From positions 1 to 44,073 of the forward strand of contig NZ_MXAV01000025.1 of assembly GCF_002847505.1 (NCBI RefSeq): 44,073 bases of DNA, given 5' to 3'. Origin of the DNA: Acidithiobacillus marinus (GTDB lineage Bacteria > Pseudomonadota > Gammaproteobacteria > Acidithiobacillales > Acidithiobacillaceae). The notes under the pieces are model-generated. The model worked only from the letters and a program-made list of their open reading frames with translations, made no database searches and was not told the DNA's origin. Shown in pieces: positions 1 to 9,622 of this stretch. A program made the position numbers and the translations under genes. The first letter of the stretch is position 1. Each line of letters begins with the position of its first letter.

Positions 1-59
1 CCAAATGCGTGGCCAAGAAATCGCATCGATATACAGTCTTTGGTGCAGGTAGATCATTT

Positions 60-89
60 TTGATGGGCGTTTAGACCACGGACTATAAT
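60..89 (+). promoter_or_regulatory. Sigma70-like promoter for the DUF2892 gene
   Basis: A perfect -10 box TATAAT lies at 84-89 and a -35-like TTGATG at 60-65, with an 18-base spacer. It sits about 50 bases upstream of the start codon at 138. Seen directly; activity is inferred. Confidence 0.55.
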
Positions 90-137
90 CTGCTTATGCG
101 TGAAAGTATGCTGGCAATGCCTGCAAAGGAGCTAATG

Positions 138-344
138 ATGCCTGTCAATGAAGGAAAGTTGGATCGTATGATTCGGGTGGTACTGGGACTGGTAATCATT
201 GTGGTACTGGCGGTATTTTTACCAGGAGCCAGCAAGTGGTGGGCTTTGCTGGGATTGATACCGCTGATTACCGGAATCACCGGCTTTTGCGGTTTATATA
301 CCGTGCTGGGGATCAGGACCTGTCCGGTAAAAAAACAAAGCTGA
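138..344 (+). CDS. Small DUF2892 (YgaP-like) inner-membrane protein
   Basis: Encodes about 68 residues: a short polar start (MPVNEGKLDR), two hydrophobic segments with a Gly/Leu/Ile-rich core, and the GFCGLY...GIRTCPV stretch typical of DUF2892 proteins. This domain also forms the membrane tail of the rhodanese YgaP; here it stands alone, without a rhodanese domain. The start at 138 is chosen because AAAGGAG at 125-131 is 6 bases away; in-frame ATG codons at 96, 108, 117 and 135 are possible but less well placed. The protein's function is not known. It is probably a single-gene unit, because it has its own promoter and is followed by a strong hairpin at 387-411. Confidence 0.75.
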   Translation: MPVNEGKLDRMIRVVLGLVIIVVLAVFLPGASKWWALLGLIPLITGITGFCGLYTVLGIRTCPVKKQS

Positions 345-386
345 ACCCTTGACTGCTCCGCCTCTTCCTGAAAAGGATTGCCGATT

Positions 387-411
387 GAAGGCACGGATTA
401 TCCGTGCCTTC
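387..411. repeat. Perfect 11-bp inverted repeat with 3-base loop
   Basis: GAAGGCACGGA (387-397), loop TTA, TCCGTGCCTTC (401-411). The stem is strong but no T run follows. It could be a terminator-like or barrier hairpin after the DUF2892 gene, or a leader structure for the exporter gene, whose likely starts (417 or 450) lie just downstream. Confidence 0.6.
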
Positions 412-416
412 CTGTT

Positions 417-1649
417 ATGGAAGGAACAAGGCGAAGCCAAGGAAAAATCTTGCCGCATAAAAGACGTTTAATATTTATTTTGGGCATGCTGAGTGCCTTC
501 GGTCCCATGTCGATTGACATGTACCTTCCGAGTCTGCCAACGCTGACTCGCTTTTTTTCTACATCCCATCTGACGGTCCAGCTGACGCTGGCCAGTTTTT
601 TTGTAGGGATCTCTCTGGGGCAACTTTTTTTCGGGACGCTCTCAGATCGATTTGGACGTAAAGGCCCACTACTCCTGGGTCTGATGCTTTATGTGCTGAG
701 TTCGGCTGGCTGTGCTCTTGCACCGTCTATTGGAATGCTGGTGGCCCTGCGTTTTGTCCAGGGTCTTGGCGCTTGTGCAGGAATAGTCATTTCCCGAGCG
801 GTGGTTCGGGACCTGTTTCCTCCTCGGGAAGCCCCTCATATTTTTGCGGCAATGATTTTAGTGATGGGTCTTGCCCCTATTGTCGCGCCGCTGGTGGGCG
901 GATATTTGCTCGTCTGCTTGGGTTGGCAAAGCATATTCTGGTTACTGACTGTATTTGGAATAGGTATCCTGTGCCTGGTTTATCTGGGGCTGACAGAAAG
1001 TCATGTCCCGACGGCGGAGCATTCTTTAGAGATCAAAACAGTCTTGCGGCGTTATCATGCGCTGCTGCTGGACAAGCGCTTCATGGCTTTTTCTCTGGTG
1101 TATGCTATGTGCTACGGCGGGATGTTTGCCTATATTGCCGGATCTCCTTTTGTATTTATTGATCTTTACCGGGTTCCGGCAAGTAGCTTTGGCTGGATAT
1201 TCGGTGCCAATGCACTGGGGCTGGTGTTGATGGCGCAGTTCAACCGAATCCTGCATCGCCGCTACACGGCGGAAGGCATTCTCCAGACCATTGTGAGTGT
1301 ACAGGGTCTGGCTGCCTTGCTGTTATTGGTCAGCGCCTTGAATTCGGGGATCAGCATGATCGCCATCATCTTGCCGTTGTTTGTGTATGTGGCGGGTATC
1401 GGACTGGTAGGGCCCAATGTTACTGCGCTGGCAATGGCCAGCCAGAGTCGCCATGCGGGAAGCGCTTCCGCGCTGCTCGGCGCCATGCAATTCACGGCAG
1501 CGTCATTTTCAGCCATCGTCATCGGGAGTTTGACCATCCATAGCGCTCTGGCGCTGGGCATCACAATTTTCGGCTGCGCCAGTATTGCCGGCATCGCCTT
1601 GCTTTATGCACGGACTTTGCCAGAGCCCATTTTACGCACAAAAAACTAA
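417..1649 (+). CDS. Bcr/CflA-family MFS drug/metabolite exporter
   Basis: About 410 residues with twelve predicted hydrophobic helices. The N-terminal half has the Bcr/CflA pattern SIDMYLPSLP in helix 1, followed by the MFS loop motif GTLSDRFGRKGPLL between helices 2 and 3 and VQGLGACAGIVISRAVVRD near helix 4-5, all typical of proton-coupled multidrug exporters such as Bcr and CmlA. Substrate cannot be read from the sequence. Start choice is open: the frame is open from a TTG at 378, but that would put the hairpin at 387-411 inside the gene; ATG at 417 lacks a ribosome site; TTG at 450 has AAGGA at 439-443 and would give about 399 residues, the usual family length. Expression appears independent of the convergent gene at 1650-1955. 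Confidence 0.85.
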   Translation: MEGTRRSQGKILPHKRRLIFILGMLSAFGPMSIDMYLPSLPTLTRFFSTSHLTVQLTLASFFVGISLGQLFFGTLSDRFGRKGPLLLGLMLYVLSSAGCALAPSIGMLVALRFVQGLGACAGIVISRAVVRDLFPPREAPHIFAAMILVMGLAPIVAPLVGGYLLVCLGWQSIFWLLTVFGIGILCLVYLGLTESHVPTAEHSLEIKTVLRRYHALLLDKRFMAFSLVYAMCYGGMFAYIAGSPFVFIDLYRVPASSFGWIFGANALGLVLMAQFNRILHRRYTAEGILQTIVSVQGLAALLLLVSALNSGISMIAIILPLFVYVAGIGLVGPNVTALAMASQSRHAGSASALLGAMQFTAASFSAIVIGSLTIHSALALGITIFGCASIAGIALLYARTLPEPILRTKN

Positions 1650-1955
1650 TCAGCAGGATCCGGGGCGGCACAACCAGGCATCGACCACCTTACCCGTCTC
1701 GTCCAGACGCACATGCACCTGTCCCTGTTGACGGAGGCGCTGATCACCTGCCGCTCCGAAGGGAACCAGTTCATCAAAATCAAACTGACAGAGCACTACC
1801 ACTTCGTTCCCGACATGTTCGGGGAGGCTGCAATGACATTGCGCGCCCTCCCGGATCGCCACGCCGCCCATGCTGGTGAAGCTGGCCAGCAGCTGTTTTT
1901 GGTCCAGATAGTCCAGTATGCCCGACTGGACGGCGGGATCTTCCCAGATATTCAT
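1650..1955 (-). CDS. Hypothetical protein, about 101 residues
   Basis: Small acidic soluble protein starting MNIWEDPAVQSG, chosen because GGAGGAG lies 8 bases upstream on this strand. The frame stays open upstream to 2108, but that part would overlap the nuoA leader. It contains LDYLDQKQLLASFTSMGGVAIREGAQCHC and two further cysteines, and ends with VDAWLCRPGSC. I do not recognise a family. The stop codon overlaps the last base after the MFS gene, so the two genes converge with no room for a terminator between them. It is transcribed divergently from the nuo operon. Confidence 0.6.
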   Translation of the reverse strand: MNIWEDPAVQSGILDYLDQKQLLASFTSMGGVAIREGAQCHCSLPEHVGNEVVVLCQFDFDELVPFGAAGDQRLRQQGQVHVRLDETGKVVDAWLCRPGSC

Positions 1956-2106
1956 GAGTAGCGCTCCTCCGATGCACGACAAATCATGGTCTATACTATA
2001 CAGCGTAGTCCAATGATGCGGCTGCGGTAGTATTCGCCGTGCCAGTATTCTGGAAAGGGGGTTTTTTGTATTTTCCGACAAAAATCGCAATGTGGGAGTA
2101 TTGGTC

Positions 2107-2466
2107 ATGATTCCCAGCCCCGCCCTGATCGTCGGGATTTTTGCCGCATGGGTATTGCTGGTTTTGATGGCTATCCTCTGGGTGTCGGGTCTGCTCGGCG
2201 GAAGTCATCCCAACCGCAACAAAAACGTGCCTTTTGAAAGTGGTCTCGGCACTAACACCAGTACTCATCCTGCCACGCCCGTTGCTTTTTATCTGCTGGC
2301 CGTTTCTTTTTTGGTCTTCGAGCTGGAGGCTGCCTTTTTGTTTGCGTGGGCCGTCGCCTTTCAACACTTGGGATGGGGACCGGTTGTTGCTGGTCTGGCA
2401 TTTATGCTGATTCTGGGTTTGGGTTTATTTTACGAGTGGCGCATGGGAGGTTTGCAATGGCACTAG
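2107..2466 (+). CDS. nuoA: NADH-quinone oxidoreductase subunit A
   Basis: Small membrane subunit of complex I, 119 residues with three hydrophobic helices. The family marks are the loop NKNVPFESG and the helix [13 protein letters not shown], whose acidic residues belong to the quinone-site/E-channel region shared with NuoH, NuoJ and NuoK. Start at ATG 2107, with GGGAG at 2094-2098; a GTG at 2092 in the same frame is less likely. First gene of a thirteen-gene operon; the last ten bases overlap nuoB. The 150 bases upstream to the divergent gene hold no promoter I can call with confidence. Confidence 0.93.
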   Translation: MIPSPALIVGIFAAWVLLVLMAILWVSGLLGGSHPNRNKNVPFESGLGTNTSTHPATPVAFYLLAVSFLVFELEAAFLFAWAVAFQHLGWGPVVAGLAFMLILGLGLFYEWRMGGLQWH

Positions 2467-2957
2467 GCCCGGGTCCCTTGTCCCTGCTGGTCGGTAAATT
2501 TGAAGAAATGCTGGCCTGGAGCCGTGCTGGCTCACTGTGGCCCCTGAATTTTGGTACCTCCTGCTGCTTTATCGAGATGGTAGCTGCGGTCACCCCCCGC
2601 CACGATTTATCGCGATTTGGCGCAGAAGTGCTGCGCGGCTCACCGCGCCAGTCTGATGTACTGATCACCTCAGGTACGATATTTGTGAAAATGGCTCCCA
2701 TGATTCTCGAGATTTATGAACAAATGCTGGAGCCGAAATGGGTGATTTCCATGGGTTCCTGCTCCAATTCCGGGGGGATGTATGATGTGTATAGTGTGGT
2801 TCAGGGAATCGACCGGCTTTTGCCGGTGGATGTGTATGTTCCCGGCTGCCCGCCCCGGCCAGAGGCCTTGATGGATGGCCTGCTGCTGCTGCAACAAAAA
2901 ATTCGCCGTCATCCGCCCCGGATATTTCAGAGAGATTTGAATCATGCTTCTGGCTGA
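2457..2957 (+). CDS. nuoB: NADH-quinone oxidoreductase subunit B
   Basis: Peripheral-arm subunit of 166 residues carrying the terminal [4Fe-4S] cluster N2 next to the quinone site. The ligand pattern is complete: adjacent Cys36-Cys37 in TSCCFIEM, Cys102 in MGSCSNSGG and Cys131 in [13 protein letters not shown]. The start at 2457 has GGGAGG at 2445-2450 and overlaps the end of nuoA; the frame is open further upstream, but that part is not NuoB-like. The last 14 bases overlap nuoCD. Confidence 0.96.
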   Translation: MALGPGPLSLLVGKFEEMLAWSRAGSLWPLNFGTSCCFIEMVAAVTPRHDLSRFGAEVLRGSPRQSDVLITSGTIFVKMAPMILEIYEQMLEPKWVISMGSCSNSGGMYDVYSVVQGIDRLLPVDVYVPGCPPRPEALMDGLLLLQQKIRRHPPRIFQRDLNHASG

Positions 2958-4644
2958 AGTGTTGCAGAAGCGTTTTGCGGCTAGTCCCCTGACGGATGGA
3001 CGGGATGGCTGGCCGGATTTTCTGTTGCCCGAGGAGCAGTTACTCCCGGCGCTGCAATTTCTGCGGGAAGAAATGCAACCCCCCTTTCCCATGCTCCTGG
3101 ATTTGACCGCCGTGGACGAAGGCGTTCAACACACCACAGGGCTGACCCAATATACGTTAACTTATCATTTGCACGGTCTGGAGGGTGCAGGGGCGTTGCG
3201 TTTACGGGTGGCCCATCCCGATGCGGCAATCCCCGTGCCTTCGATCACGGGCATCTACGTGAATGCCAATTGGTATGAGCGCGAGGTGTTTGATCTTTTT
3301 GGTTTGAAATTCAGTGATCACCCGGACTTGCGCCGCATTTTGCTGCCACCCCTGTGGGAAGGGCATCCGCTGCGCAAAGCGGAAGCCATTCGTGCCACAG
3401 CGCGCCCGGCCTATCATCTGAGCAAGGCAGATCTCCATGAAGCCCTTAAGGCCTACAGCGAAGAGGTTGCCACCCCGGAAGCGGGGCAAACGATACTTAA
3501 TGTGGGGCCACATCATCCGGGAACCCACGGCATTTTGCGCTTTGTCCTGAACATTTCGGGAGAAAAAATTGCCAGCGTGGATCCGGATATTGGTTATCAT
3601 CACCGGGGCGTGGAAAAAATTGCAGAGGGTCATACCTTCCACAATTTCATACCCTATACCGATCGGGTGGATTATCTGGGTGGCGTGCTGGGCGAATTTC
3701 CCTATGTGCGCGCTGTCGAAATGCTGGCGGATCTGCAACTGCCCGCCCGCGCCGAGGGTATCCGGACGCTGCTCGCAGAAATCTGCCGCATTTCCTCGCA
3801 TCTGGTGTGGCTGGGTAGTTATGGTAATGATTTGGGCACCATGGGGCCGGCATTTTACGCATTTCGGGACCGTGCCTTATTGCTGGACCTGATAGAAAAA
3901 TACACCGGTGGTCGCTTGCATCCGCAATTTTTCCGGATTGGCGGAGTGGCGGCCGATTTACCCGAGGGTTGGCGGGAGGATCTGCAGCAGGTATTGCAGA
4001 AGGTCGAGTCGGGTTTGCGCGATAGCGAAACACTCACCGTCGGCAATCCCATTTTCCGTGCCCGGACCCGGGGGATTGGCGTGCTGTCCGCTGCACAGGC
4101 CGAAAAATGGGGTGCCTCGGGCATTGTTTTGCGCAGTACAGGCAAAGCCTGGGACATGCGCAAGGCTGCACCCTATGGACTTTACGAACGCCTTGATTTT
4201 GAAGTGCCCACTTCTACGGATGGGGATGCTTTGGCGCGGACGCAATTGCATATTGATGAAATCCGCCAAAGTATCCGTATGCTGCGACAGCTCGCCGATA
4301 AAATGCCCGAGGGACCGACTCTGGCTGCCGATGCCCGCTATGCCTTGCCCCCCAAAGATCACACCTTGCGGGATATCGAAACACTCATTCATCATTTTGA
4401 ACAGATGGCTGGAGAAATTGGCCCGCCCGCCGGACATGCGTTGAGTATCACGGAATCTGCACGGGGCATGCTGGCCTATTACCTGGTCGCCGATGGTAGT
4501 GCCCACCCTTACCGCCTGCGGGTACGCACGCCTTCTTTTCCGCATGTCCAGCTCATCACCGAGCTGGGACGTGACACCGCCCTGCCTGATTTTATTGCCA
4601 CCATTGGATCCATAGACTATGTCCTCGCCGACCTCGACCGTTGA
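2944..4644 (+). CDS. nuoCD: NADH-quinone oxidoreductase fused subunit C/D
   Basis: One 566-residue polypeptide joins NuoC (about 1-175, with the 30-kDa signature [20 protein letters not shown]) and NuoD (about 182-566, with [29 protein letters not shown] and the C-terminal [13 protein letters not shown]). NuoD forms most of the quinone cavity; the His of GTHG and the Tyr of VDYL correspond to the known quinone-head contacts. The same fusion is known from Escherichia coli and many gamma-proteobacteria. The ATG at 2944 lies inside the 3' end of nuoB, and the stop overlaps nuoE by 26 bases, so translation is probably coupled. Confidence 0.95.
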   Translation: MLLAEVLQKRFAASPLTDGRDGWPDFLLPEEQLLPALQFLREEMQPPFPMLLDLTAVDEGVQHTTGLTQYTLTYHLHGLEGAGALRLRVAHPDAAIPVPSITGIYVNANWYEREVFDLFGLKFSDHPDLRRILLPPLWEGHPLRKAEAIRATARPAYHLSKADLHEALKAYSEEVATPEAGQTILNVGPHHPGTHGILRFVLNISGEKIASVDPDIGYHHRGVEKIAEGHTFHNFIPYTDRVDYLGGVLGEFPYVRAVEMLADLQLPARAEGIRTLLAEICRISSHLVWLGSYGNDLGTMGPAFYAFRDRALLLDLIEKYTGGRLHPQFFRIGGVAADLPEGWREDLQQVLQKVESGLRDSETLTVGNPIFRARTRGIGVLSAAQAEKWGASGIVLRSTGKAWDMRKAAPYGLYERLDFEVPTSTDGDALARTQLHIDEIRQSIRMLRQLADKMPEGPTLAADARYALPPKDHTLRDIETLIHHFEQMAGEIGPPAGHALSITESARGMLAYYLVADGSAHPYRLRVRTPSFPHVQLITELGRDTALPDFIATIGSIDYVLADLDR

Positions 4645-5131
4645 TCTGCATGATGATGCTCTGCTTGCCAGGCTACGGGCCTTGGTGGCGGAATCGCCGG
4701 TGCCGGAGGCGGCCATCAGCGAGGTTCTGCAGGCTCTGCAGAAGGCGCGGGGCTATATTGATGACGAAGCCTTGCAGCTCGCAGCTACACTGACGGGATT
4801 GAGTCCGGTAAAAGTCGAGGAGCTCTGCACTTTTTACAGTCTGGTGCTGCGCGAACCGGTGGGCACTCATGTCATGCGGGTATGTGACAGTATTGCCTGC
4901 CATATGGCCGGGGCTCAGGACATTCTGACCCAGGCGCGTCAGCATTGTGGCGTCGGGTTTGGAGAAGTGAGCCGGAGTGGCAAGCTGACGGTGATTCCCC
5001 ATGTATGTATTGGCATGTGTGATCGGGCGCCAGCCGTCTTGGTCGATCAGGAGGCTTTGGGGCCGATGGATAAGCAGGCTTTGACTCAACTTTTGGCACA
5101 ACTGGAGGCGGATGTATGGAAGCCATCCTGA
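4619..5131 (+). CDS. nuoE: NADH-quinone oxidoreductase subunit E
   Basis: 170-residue thioredoxin-like subunit holding [2Fe-2S] cluster N1a. The N-terminal helical part (ALQKARGYIDDEAL, CTFYSLV) is typical. The four cluster cysteines are in VCDSIACH and PHVCIGMCD, in the Escherichia coli style arrangement. It pairs with NuoF in the NADH-oxidising module. The start overlaps the end of nuoCD by 26 bases, and the 3' end overlaps nuoF by 16. Confidence 0.94.
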   Translation: MSSPTSTVDLHDDALLARLRALVAESPVPEAAISEVLQALQKARGYIDDEALQLAATLTGLSPVKVEELCTFYSLVLREPVGTHVMRVCDSIACHMAGAQDILTQARQHCGVGFGEVSRSGKLTVIPHVCIGMCDRAPAVLVDQEALGPMDKQALTQLLAQLEADVWKPS

Positions 5132-6375
5132 GTCGGCATTTTGCGGATCCGGATCCTGCTGATTTGCAGGTTTACCGTCAGGCTGGCGGCTATGCCGGTC
5201 TGGCTCGAGCGATAGAGATGGATCCTGCCGATATTATCGCCGAGGTTGAAAAATCCGGACTACGTGGTTGCGGTGGTGCTGGTTTTCCCACCGGATTGAA
5301 ATGGCGTCTGCGCGGTGCTGACGCACCTCAGCCTCGCTATCTGGTCTGTAATTTGGATGAAACCGAGCCCGGAAGTATCAAAGACCGGGCGCTGCTGTTC
5401 GGAGCTCCCCACCATATTATCGAGGGCATGCTGATTGCCGCCCACGCTCTGGGCGTGGGCTATGCGGTGATCTTTGTACGGGGGGAATATGCAGCGGGTG
5501 CCCGCATACTCGAAAAAGCCCTGCACCAGGCTCAAAAAGCCGGTTTGCTGCGTTTGCCCGACGGTGACCTGCGTCTGGATATCCACATTTCTCTGGGGCG
5601 CTATATTTGCGGCGAAGACTCGGCCATTCTCAATGCCATTGAGGGCAAAAGGGCCAATCCCCGCAAAAAACCACCCCATATCAGTCAGCAAGGGCTCTGG
5701 CTGCAGCCGACGACAGTGAATAACGCTGAAAGTATCGCGCATTTGCCGGGTATCCTGGCGCGCGGCGCCGACTGGTTTCGCAGTCTGGGCGTGAACGGCG
5801 GTGTGGGGAGCAAACTATATAGCGTCTGCGGGCCTGCCCAACGCCCGGGGGTGTTTGAATTACCTATGGGCACGACGGCTCGGGAAATCCTCTTTGATCA
5901 TGCCGGAGGAATGCAGGAAGGGCGCAGTTTGCGCGCGGTACTGCCCGGCGGTTCCTCCACACCCTTTCTGATGCCCGAGCACTTCGATACGCCCATGCAC
6001 TTTGATGCCGTGGCCAAGGCGGGCTCCAGACTGGGTACAGGAGGCTTTATTCTGATGGATGACCAACAATGTCCCGTTGATTTTCTGGTAGCGACCACCC
6101 GATTTTTTGCTCGTGAATCCTGCGGCTTCTGCACGCCCTGCCGAGAAGGGCTGCCTTATGTGCGCTGGTTACTGGAGCGCATTGAGGCAGGAGAAGGCAG
6201 CATGGAAGATATTGACACCCTGCACCATTTGGGCGGACAGATCGCCCCCAACAGCTTTTGTGCGCTGGCCCCCGGAGCTTTGATGCCAGTACTTTCGGGT
6301 CTCCATGCCTTTGCCGATGATTTTCAGGCCCATGTGCGTCTCGGCCATTGTCCGTATCGGGAGCGCCAGTCATGA
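5116..6375 (+). CDS. nuoF: NADH-quinone oxidoreductase subunit F, with altered FMN/NADH pocket
   Basis: 419 residues; normally binds FMN, NADH and [4Fe-4S] cluster N3. Cluster ligands are complete: Cys336, Cys339, Cys342 in ESCGFCTPCREG and Cys382 in NSFCALAPGA. The flavin/nucleotide motifs are recognisable but changed compared with the usual family pattern as I know it: GRGGAGF is GCGGAGF (Cys52), CNADE is CNLDE (Leu80), GAGRYICGEE is SLGRYICGED (Asp168), and KPPFPA is KPPHIS (His188). The Phe at that last place normally stacks on the nucleotide. Whether it still reacts with NAD(H) is open. TGA overlaps the ATG of nuoG (ATGA). Confidence 0.93.
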   Translation: MEAILSRHFADPDPADLQVYRQAGGYAGLARAIEMDPADIIAEVEKSGLRGCGGAGFPTGLKWRLRGADAPQPRYLVCNLDETEPGSIKDRALLFGAPHHIIEGMLIAAHALGVGYAVIFVRGEYAAGARILEKALHQAQKAGLLRLPDGDLRLDIHISLGRYICGEDSAILNAIEGKRANPRKKPPHISQQGLWLQPTTVNNAESIAHLPGILARGADWFRSLGVNGGVGSKLYSVCGPAQRPGVFELPMGTTAREILFDHAGGMQEGRSLRAVLPGGSSTPFLMPEHFDTPMHFDAVAKAGSRLGTGGFILMDDQQCPVDFLVATTRFFARESCGFCTPCREGLPYVRWLLERIEAGEGSMEDIDTLHHLGGQIAPNSFCALAPGALMPVLSGLHAFADDFQAHVRLGHCPYRERQS

Positions 6376-8669
6376 AGCATGTCTTTTATCTGGATGGTCA
6401 GGAGATTCCCTTCGTTCCCGGACAAAATGTACTGGAAGCTACCATTGCCGCGGGTCAGGATCGTCAGATCCCTTATTTCTGCTTTCACCCGGCTCTTGGC
6501 AGTCTGGGTGCCTGCCGCCAATGTGCGGTAAAAATGTATTCTCATGACAGCAAGCATCCGCCCCGCATCACCATGGCCTGTCTGCTGCCCGCCAGTGATG
6601 ATCTGCAACTGGTGACTCTGGAAAACGATGTGCATACGGAACATCGGGAGATCATTGAACTGCTCATGACCAATCACCCCCTCGACTGTCCGGTCTGTGA
6701 TGAGGGCGGGCAATGTCATTTGCAGGACATGACCGTGCAAACCGGACATAGTGTCCGCCACTATGGCGGCCCGAAGCGCACCTATCGCAATCAGAATCTT
6801 GGTCCTCTGGTTTATCAGGAAATGAATCGCTGCATTACCTGTTATCGCTGCGTACGTTTTTATCAGGATGCCGCCCTGGGAGAGGATTTCGGGGTGTTCG
6901 GCTCGCGCAACCGGGTGAGCTTCGGGCGCCTGGAAGACGGCCCTCTGGAAAGTCCTTTCAGTGGCAACCTGGTCGAGGTTTGCCCAACCGGCGTATTTAC
7001 CGACAAGGTGTTTCGCCATGATTATGTCAGGGTTTGGGATCTGCAGCAGGGGCCGTCGGTTTGCCCCCATTGTGCGGTGGGTTGCAACACTACTCCGGGA
7101 GCGCGTCTGGGGACCCTGCGACGGATTCGTAATCGCCAGCATCCCGAAATCAATGGTCACTTCCTCTGCGATCGCGGTCGCTATGCTTTTCCTTATGTGA
7201 CGGCCCATTCCCGGCCCTTGCAGCCGCGCCTGAAGGGCGAAACCAGTCGTCAGGAAGCGGTGTTGCGGCAATTGGCCAGCCGTTTGGAAGAGGGACGCAG
7301 TGGATTTCTGGGCTCTCCCCGAGAGGATCTGCAAAGCAATTTGGGCCTCTTTGCGCTGGCTGATTGTTTACATGCGCCTTTTGCTGCAGTAACCAGTTCC
7401 TGGGCGGAAGCTCTGGCACAACAATGTTTGGCGCTACCCCAGGCGCCCAGCTTGCAGGAGGTCGCAGCGGCAGATCGCATTGTGGTTATCGGAGATCTGG
7501 ATAGTATTGCGCCCATGGCTGGATTTGCTGTGCGGCAGGCCCTAGGCCGTGGCGCGCGTTTGACGGTGCTGGCCAGCAGCCGAACCGGGCTTGCCCGTAA
7601 AGGCGATTATCGCCCCCTGCGTCCCAGTGCCTTGCGTGATCAAGTAGCGCAACTGGCGGATGATCCCTGTCTGCAGGGAGGGCGAGTACCGGTGCTGTTG
7701 GCGACGGCGGAGACTTTGGGGCCATCGGGCTTGTATGCCCTGCGTAAAACCCTGGAAAAGCTCCCTGCCAACGCCCGAGCCGGCGCTTTTGTCAATCGCC
7801 CTAATTTGTTCGGAGCGGCCTATTTTGCAGCAGATGGGCACACCGAGCGTCTCCAGCAGGCCTTGCGCCAGCGTGAAATCAATCACCTGCTCTGCCTGGG
7901 GGCGGATCCCCTGGGTGAGGATTGGGGGGCAGGAGCGTGGCGGACTTTGTCTTCCGGCTTGGAGGGCTTCGCTTTGCTGGATATGGTGGATTCGGCAACT
8001 GCCCGAGCCGCAGAAGCGCTATTACCTGTTGCGGCATTCCCAGAACGTGCCGGACTGTTCGTGAATTATGAAGGGCGGATTCAAGCATTTGCTCCCGTGT
8101 ACCAGCGCGAAGCCCAGGTATTGCATTCGGCAGTGCATGGCAGCGGTTTTCCCGATGCTGCCGGAGGAATGAAGCATCCGCTGGGACCACCGTCGCCACT
8201 GTTCTGGCTGGGGCGTCTTGCCGAGCTCTTGCATGTTCATGAAGCCTGGCAAAAACGGCTTGATTTTTATCTGCATTTTCTTTGTCCTGCAGCGCCAGAC
8301 CCCGACAGTCCGGGCGTGTTGCTGCCAGACACCATTCGTGCCCGCTTTGAAATTGCGACGCTGCCTCTCCCCCCGACTGTGGGACCTGAGCAGTGGGAAC
8401 TGGATATATTCCGCTGGTATGGGGGTGAAACCCTGGCGGATACGGCGGAAGACCTGCAATCTTTGGCGCCTCTCCGGGGTTTGCGGGTGCATCCGGACGT
8501 TCAGGCCGCATCGGCCACCTTGCAGGGCCCCTGCGGGCAACTGCATTTGCCGGTCATCCCCTGTGAGGATATGGTCCAGGGCGTTATTGCTATCGATCAG
8601 GAAGGTTTTGCCGAGCTGGGATTATATCCCGGTGACCCAGTCGAGGTGACCTGGGAGCAAGAGCCATGA
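6372..8669 (+). CDS. nuoG: NADH-quinone oxidoreductase subunit G
   Basis: About 765 residues. The N-terminal ferredoxin-like part carries N1b (Cys37, 48, 51, 70), N5 (His102, Cys106, 109, 115) and N4 (Cys154, 157, 160, 204). A further set, Cys231, 234, 238 and 266, matches the off-pathway N7 cluster found only in some bacteria. The rest is a molybdopterin-oxidoreductase-like domain that in complex I is a structural relic; its C-terminal part here is weakly conserved. Start at 6372 in an ATGA overlap with nuoF; the stop forms another ATGA overlap with nuoH. Confidence 0.94.
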   Translation: MKHVFYLDGQEIPFVPGQNVLEATIAAGQDRQIPYFCFHPALGSLGACRQCAVKMYSHDSKHPPRITMACLLPASDDLQLVTLENDVHTEHREIIELLMTNHPLDCPVCDEGGQCHLQDMTVQTGHSVRHYGGPKRTYRNQNLGPLVYQEMNRCITCYRCVRFYQDAALGEDFGVFGSRNRVSFGRLEDGPLESPFSGNLVEVCPTGVFTDKVFRHDYVRVWDLQQGPSVCPHCAVGCNTTPGARLGTLRRIRNRQHPEINGHFLCDRGRYAFPYVTAHSRPLQPRLKGETSRQEAVLRQLASRLEEGRSGFLGSPREDLQSNLGLFALADCLHAPFAAVTSSWAEALAQQCLALPQAPSLQEVAAADRIVVIGDLDSIAPMAGFAVRQALGRGARLTVLASSRTGLARKGDYRPLRPSALRDQVAQLADDPCLQGGRVPVLLATAETLGPSGLYALRKTLEKLPANARAGAFVNRPNLFGAAYFAADGHTERLQQALRQREINHLLCLGADPLGEDWGAGAWRTLSSGLEGFALLDMVDSATARAAEALLPVAAFPERAGLFVNYEGRIQAFAPVYQREAQVLHSAVHGSGFPDAAGGMKHPLGPPSPLFWLGRLAELLHVHEAWQKRLDFYLHFLCPAAPDPDSPGVLLPDTIRARFEIATLPLPPTVGPEQWELDIFRWYGGETLADTAEDLQSLAPLRGLRVHPDVQAASATLQGPCGQLHLPVIPCEDMVQGVIAIDQEGFAELGLYPGDPVEVTWEQEP

Positions 8670-9622
8670 GACTTTTTCTCATGATCCTGGGTATGTTGCT
8701 GACTACCGTGATATTGCTCGGAGTAGCTGGTTTTCTGGTATTTGCTGAGCGCCGGGTGCTGGCTTTTCTGCAGAATCGCCTGGGCCCCAATCGCCTTGGC
8801 CCGCTGGGTGTCGGTCAGGCCCTAGCCGATGCTCTCAAACTGATGAGCAAGGAAAATTTTGTCCCGGATTTTGCAGACCCCGTACTCTATCGCGCCGCGC
8901 CGGTGCTGGTGGCGTTCAGTGTTCTGGCCAGTTTTGCTGTGGTGCCCCTGGATCAGCATTTTTCCTGGGCCGGCAACTGGAATATTGGCCTCTTGTTCAT
9001 TCTTGCCATGAGTTCGCTGAATGCCTATGGCGTCTTTATGGGGGGCTGGGCTTCGGGCAACAAATTTTCTCTGCTGGGTGCGGTGCGGGCAGTGGCGCAA
9101 CTGGTCAGCTACGAGTTGCCCTTAGGATTGGCGCTGCTCGGGGTGGTGCTGCTCAGTGGTTCCCTCTCCCTGAATGGCATTGTGGCGGCCCAGAGTCTGC
9201 CCTTTATCGTCCTGCAGCCCTTGGGTTTTGTCATTTTCATGATAGCCGGGGTCGCTGAAACCCATCGTCTTCCCTTTGATTTGCCAGAAGCGGAAAGTGA
9301 ACTGGTGGCAGGCTTCAATACCGAGTATGGCGGGATGCGCTTTGGCTACTTTTTTCTGGGTGAATATCTTGGAATGACCCTGATCGCCGTACTTACTGCG
9401 CTGTTGTATCTGGGTGGCTGGCATGGTCCCTGGTTGCCGGGCTGGATCTGGCTGCTGATCAAAACGGGAGCGGTGATTTTTGTATTTTTCTGGTTGCGGG
9501 CTACCTTGCCCCGTCCCCGCTATGATCAGTTGATGGGTCTGGGGTGGAAAGTGCTTTTGCCCCTGGCGTTGTTCAACATCATGGCAACAGCGCTGGCAGC
9601 GGCTCTGTGGAGGCTGGCATGA
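8666..9622 (+). CDS. nuoH: NADH-quinone oxidoreductase subunit H
   Basis: 318 residues, eight hydrophobic helices; links the quinone cavity to the membrane arm. Signatures are FAERRVLAFLQNRLGPNR near the N terminus, SYELPLGLAL, AETHRLPFDLPEAESELVAGF and RATLPRPRYDQLM. The conserved glutamates of the PEAESE and SYE motifs, which start the proton path, are intact. ATGA overlaps at both ends (with nuoG and nuoI). Confidence 0.96.
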   Translation: MRLFLMILGMLLTTVILLGVAGFLVFAERRVLAFLQNRLGPNRLGPLGVGQALADALKLMSKENFVPDFADPVLYRAAPVLVAFSVLASFAVVPLDQHFSWAGNWNIGLLFILAMSSLNAYGVFMGGWASGNKFSLLGAVRAVAQLVSYELPLGLALLGVVLLSGSLSLNGIVAAQSLPFIVLQPLGFVIFMIAGVAETHRLPFDLPEAESELVAGFNTEYGGMRFGYFFLGEYLGMTLIAVLTALLYLGGWHGPWLPGWIWLLIKTGAVIFVFFWLRATLPRPRYDQLMGLGWKVLLPLALFNIMATALAAALWRLA

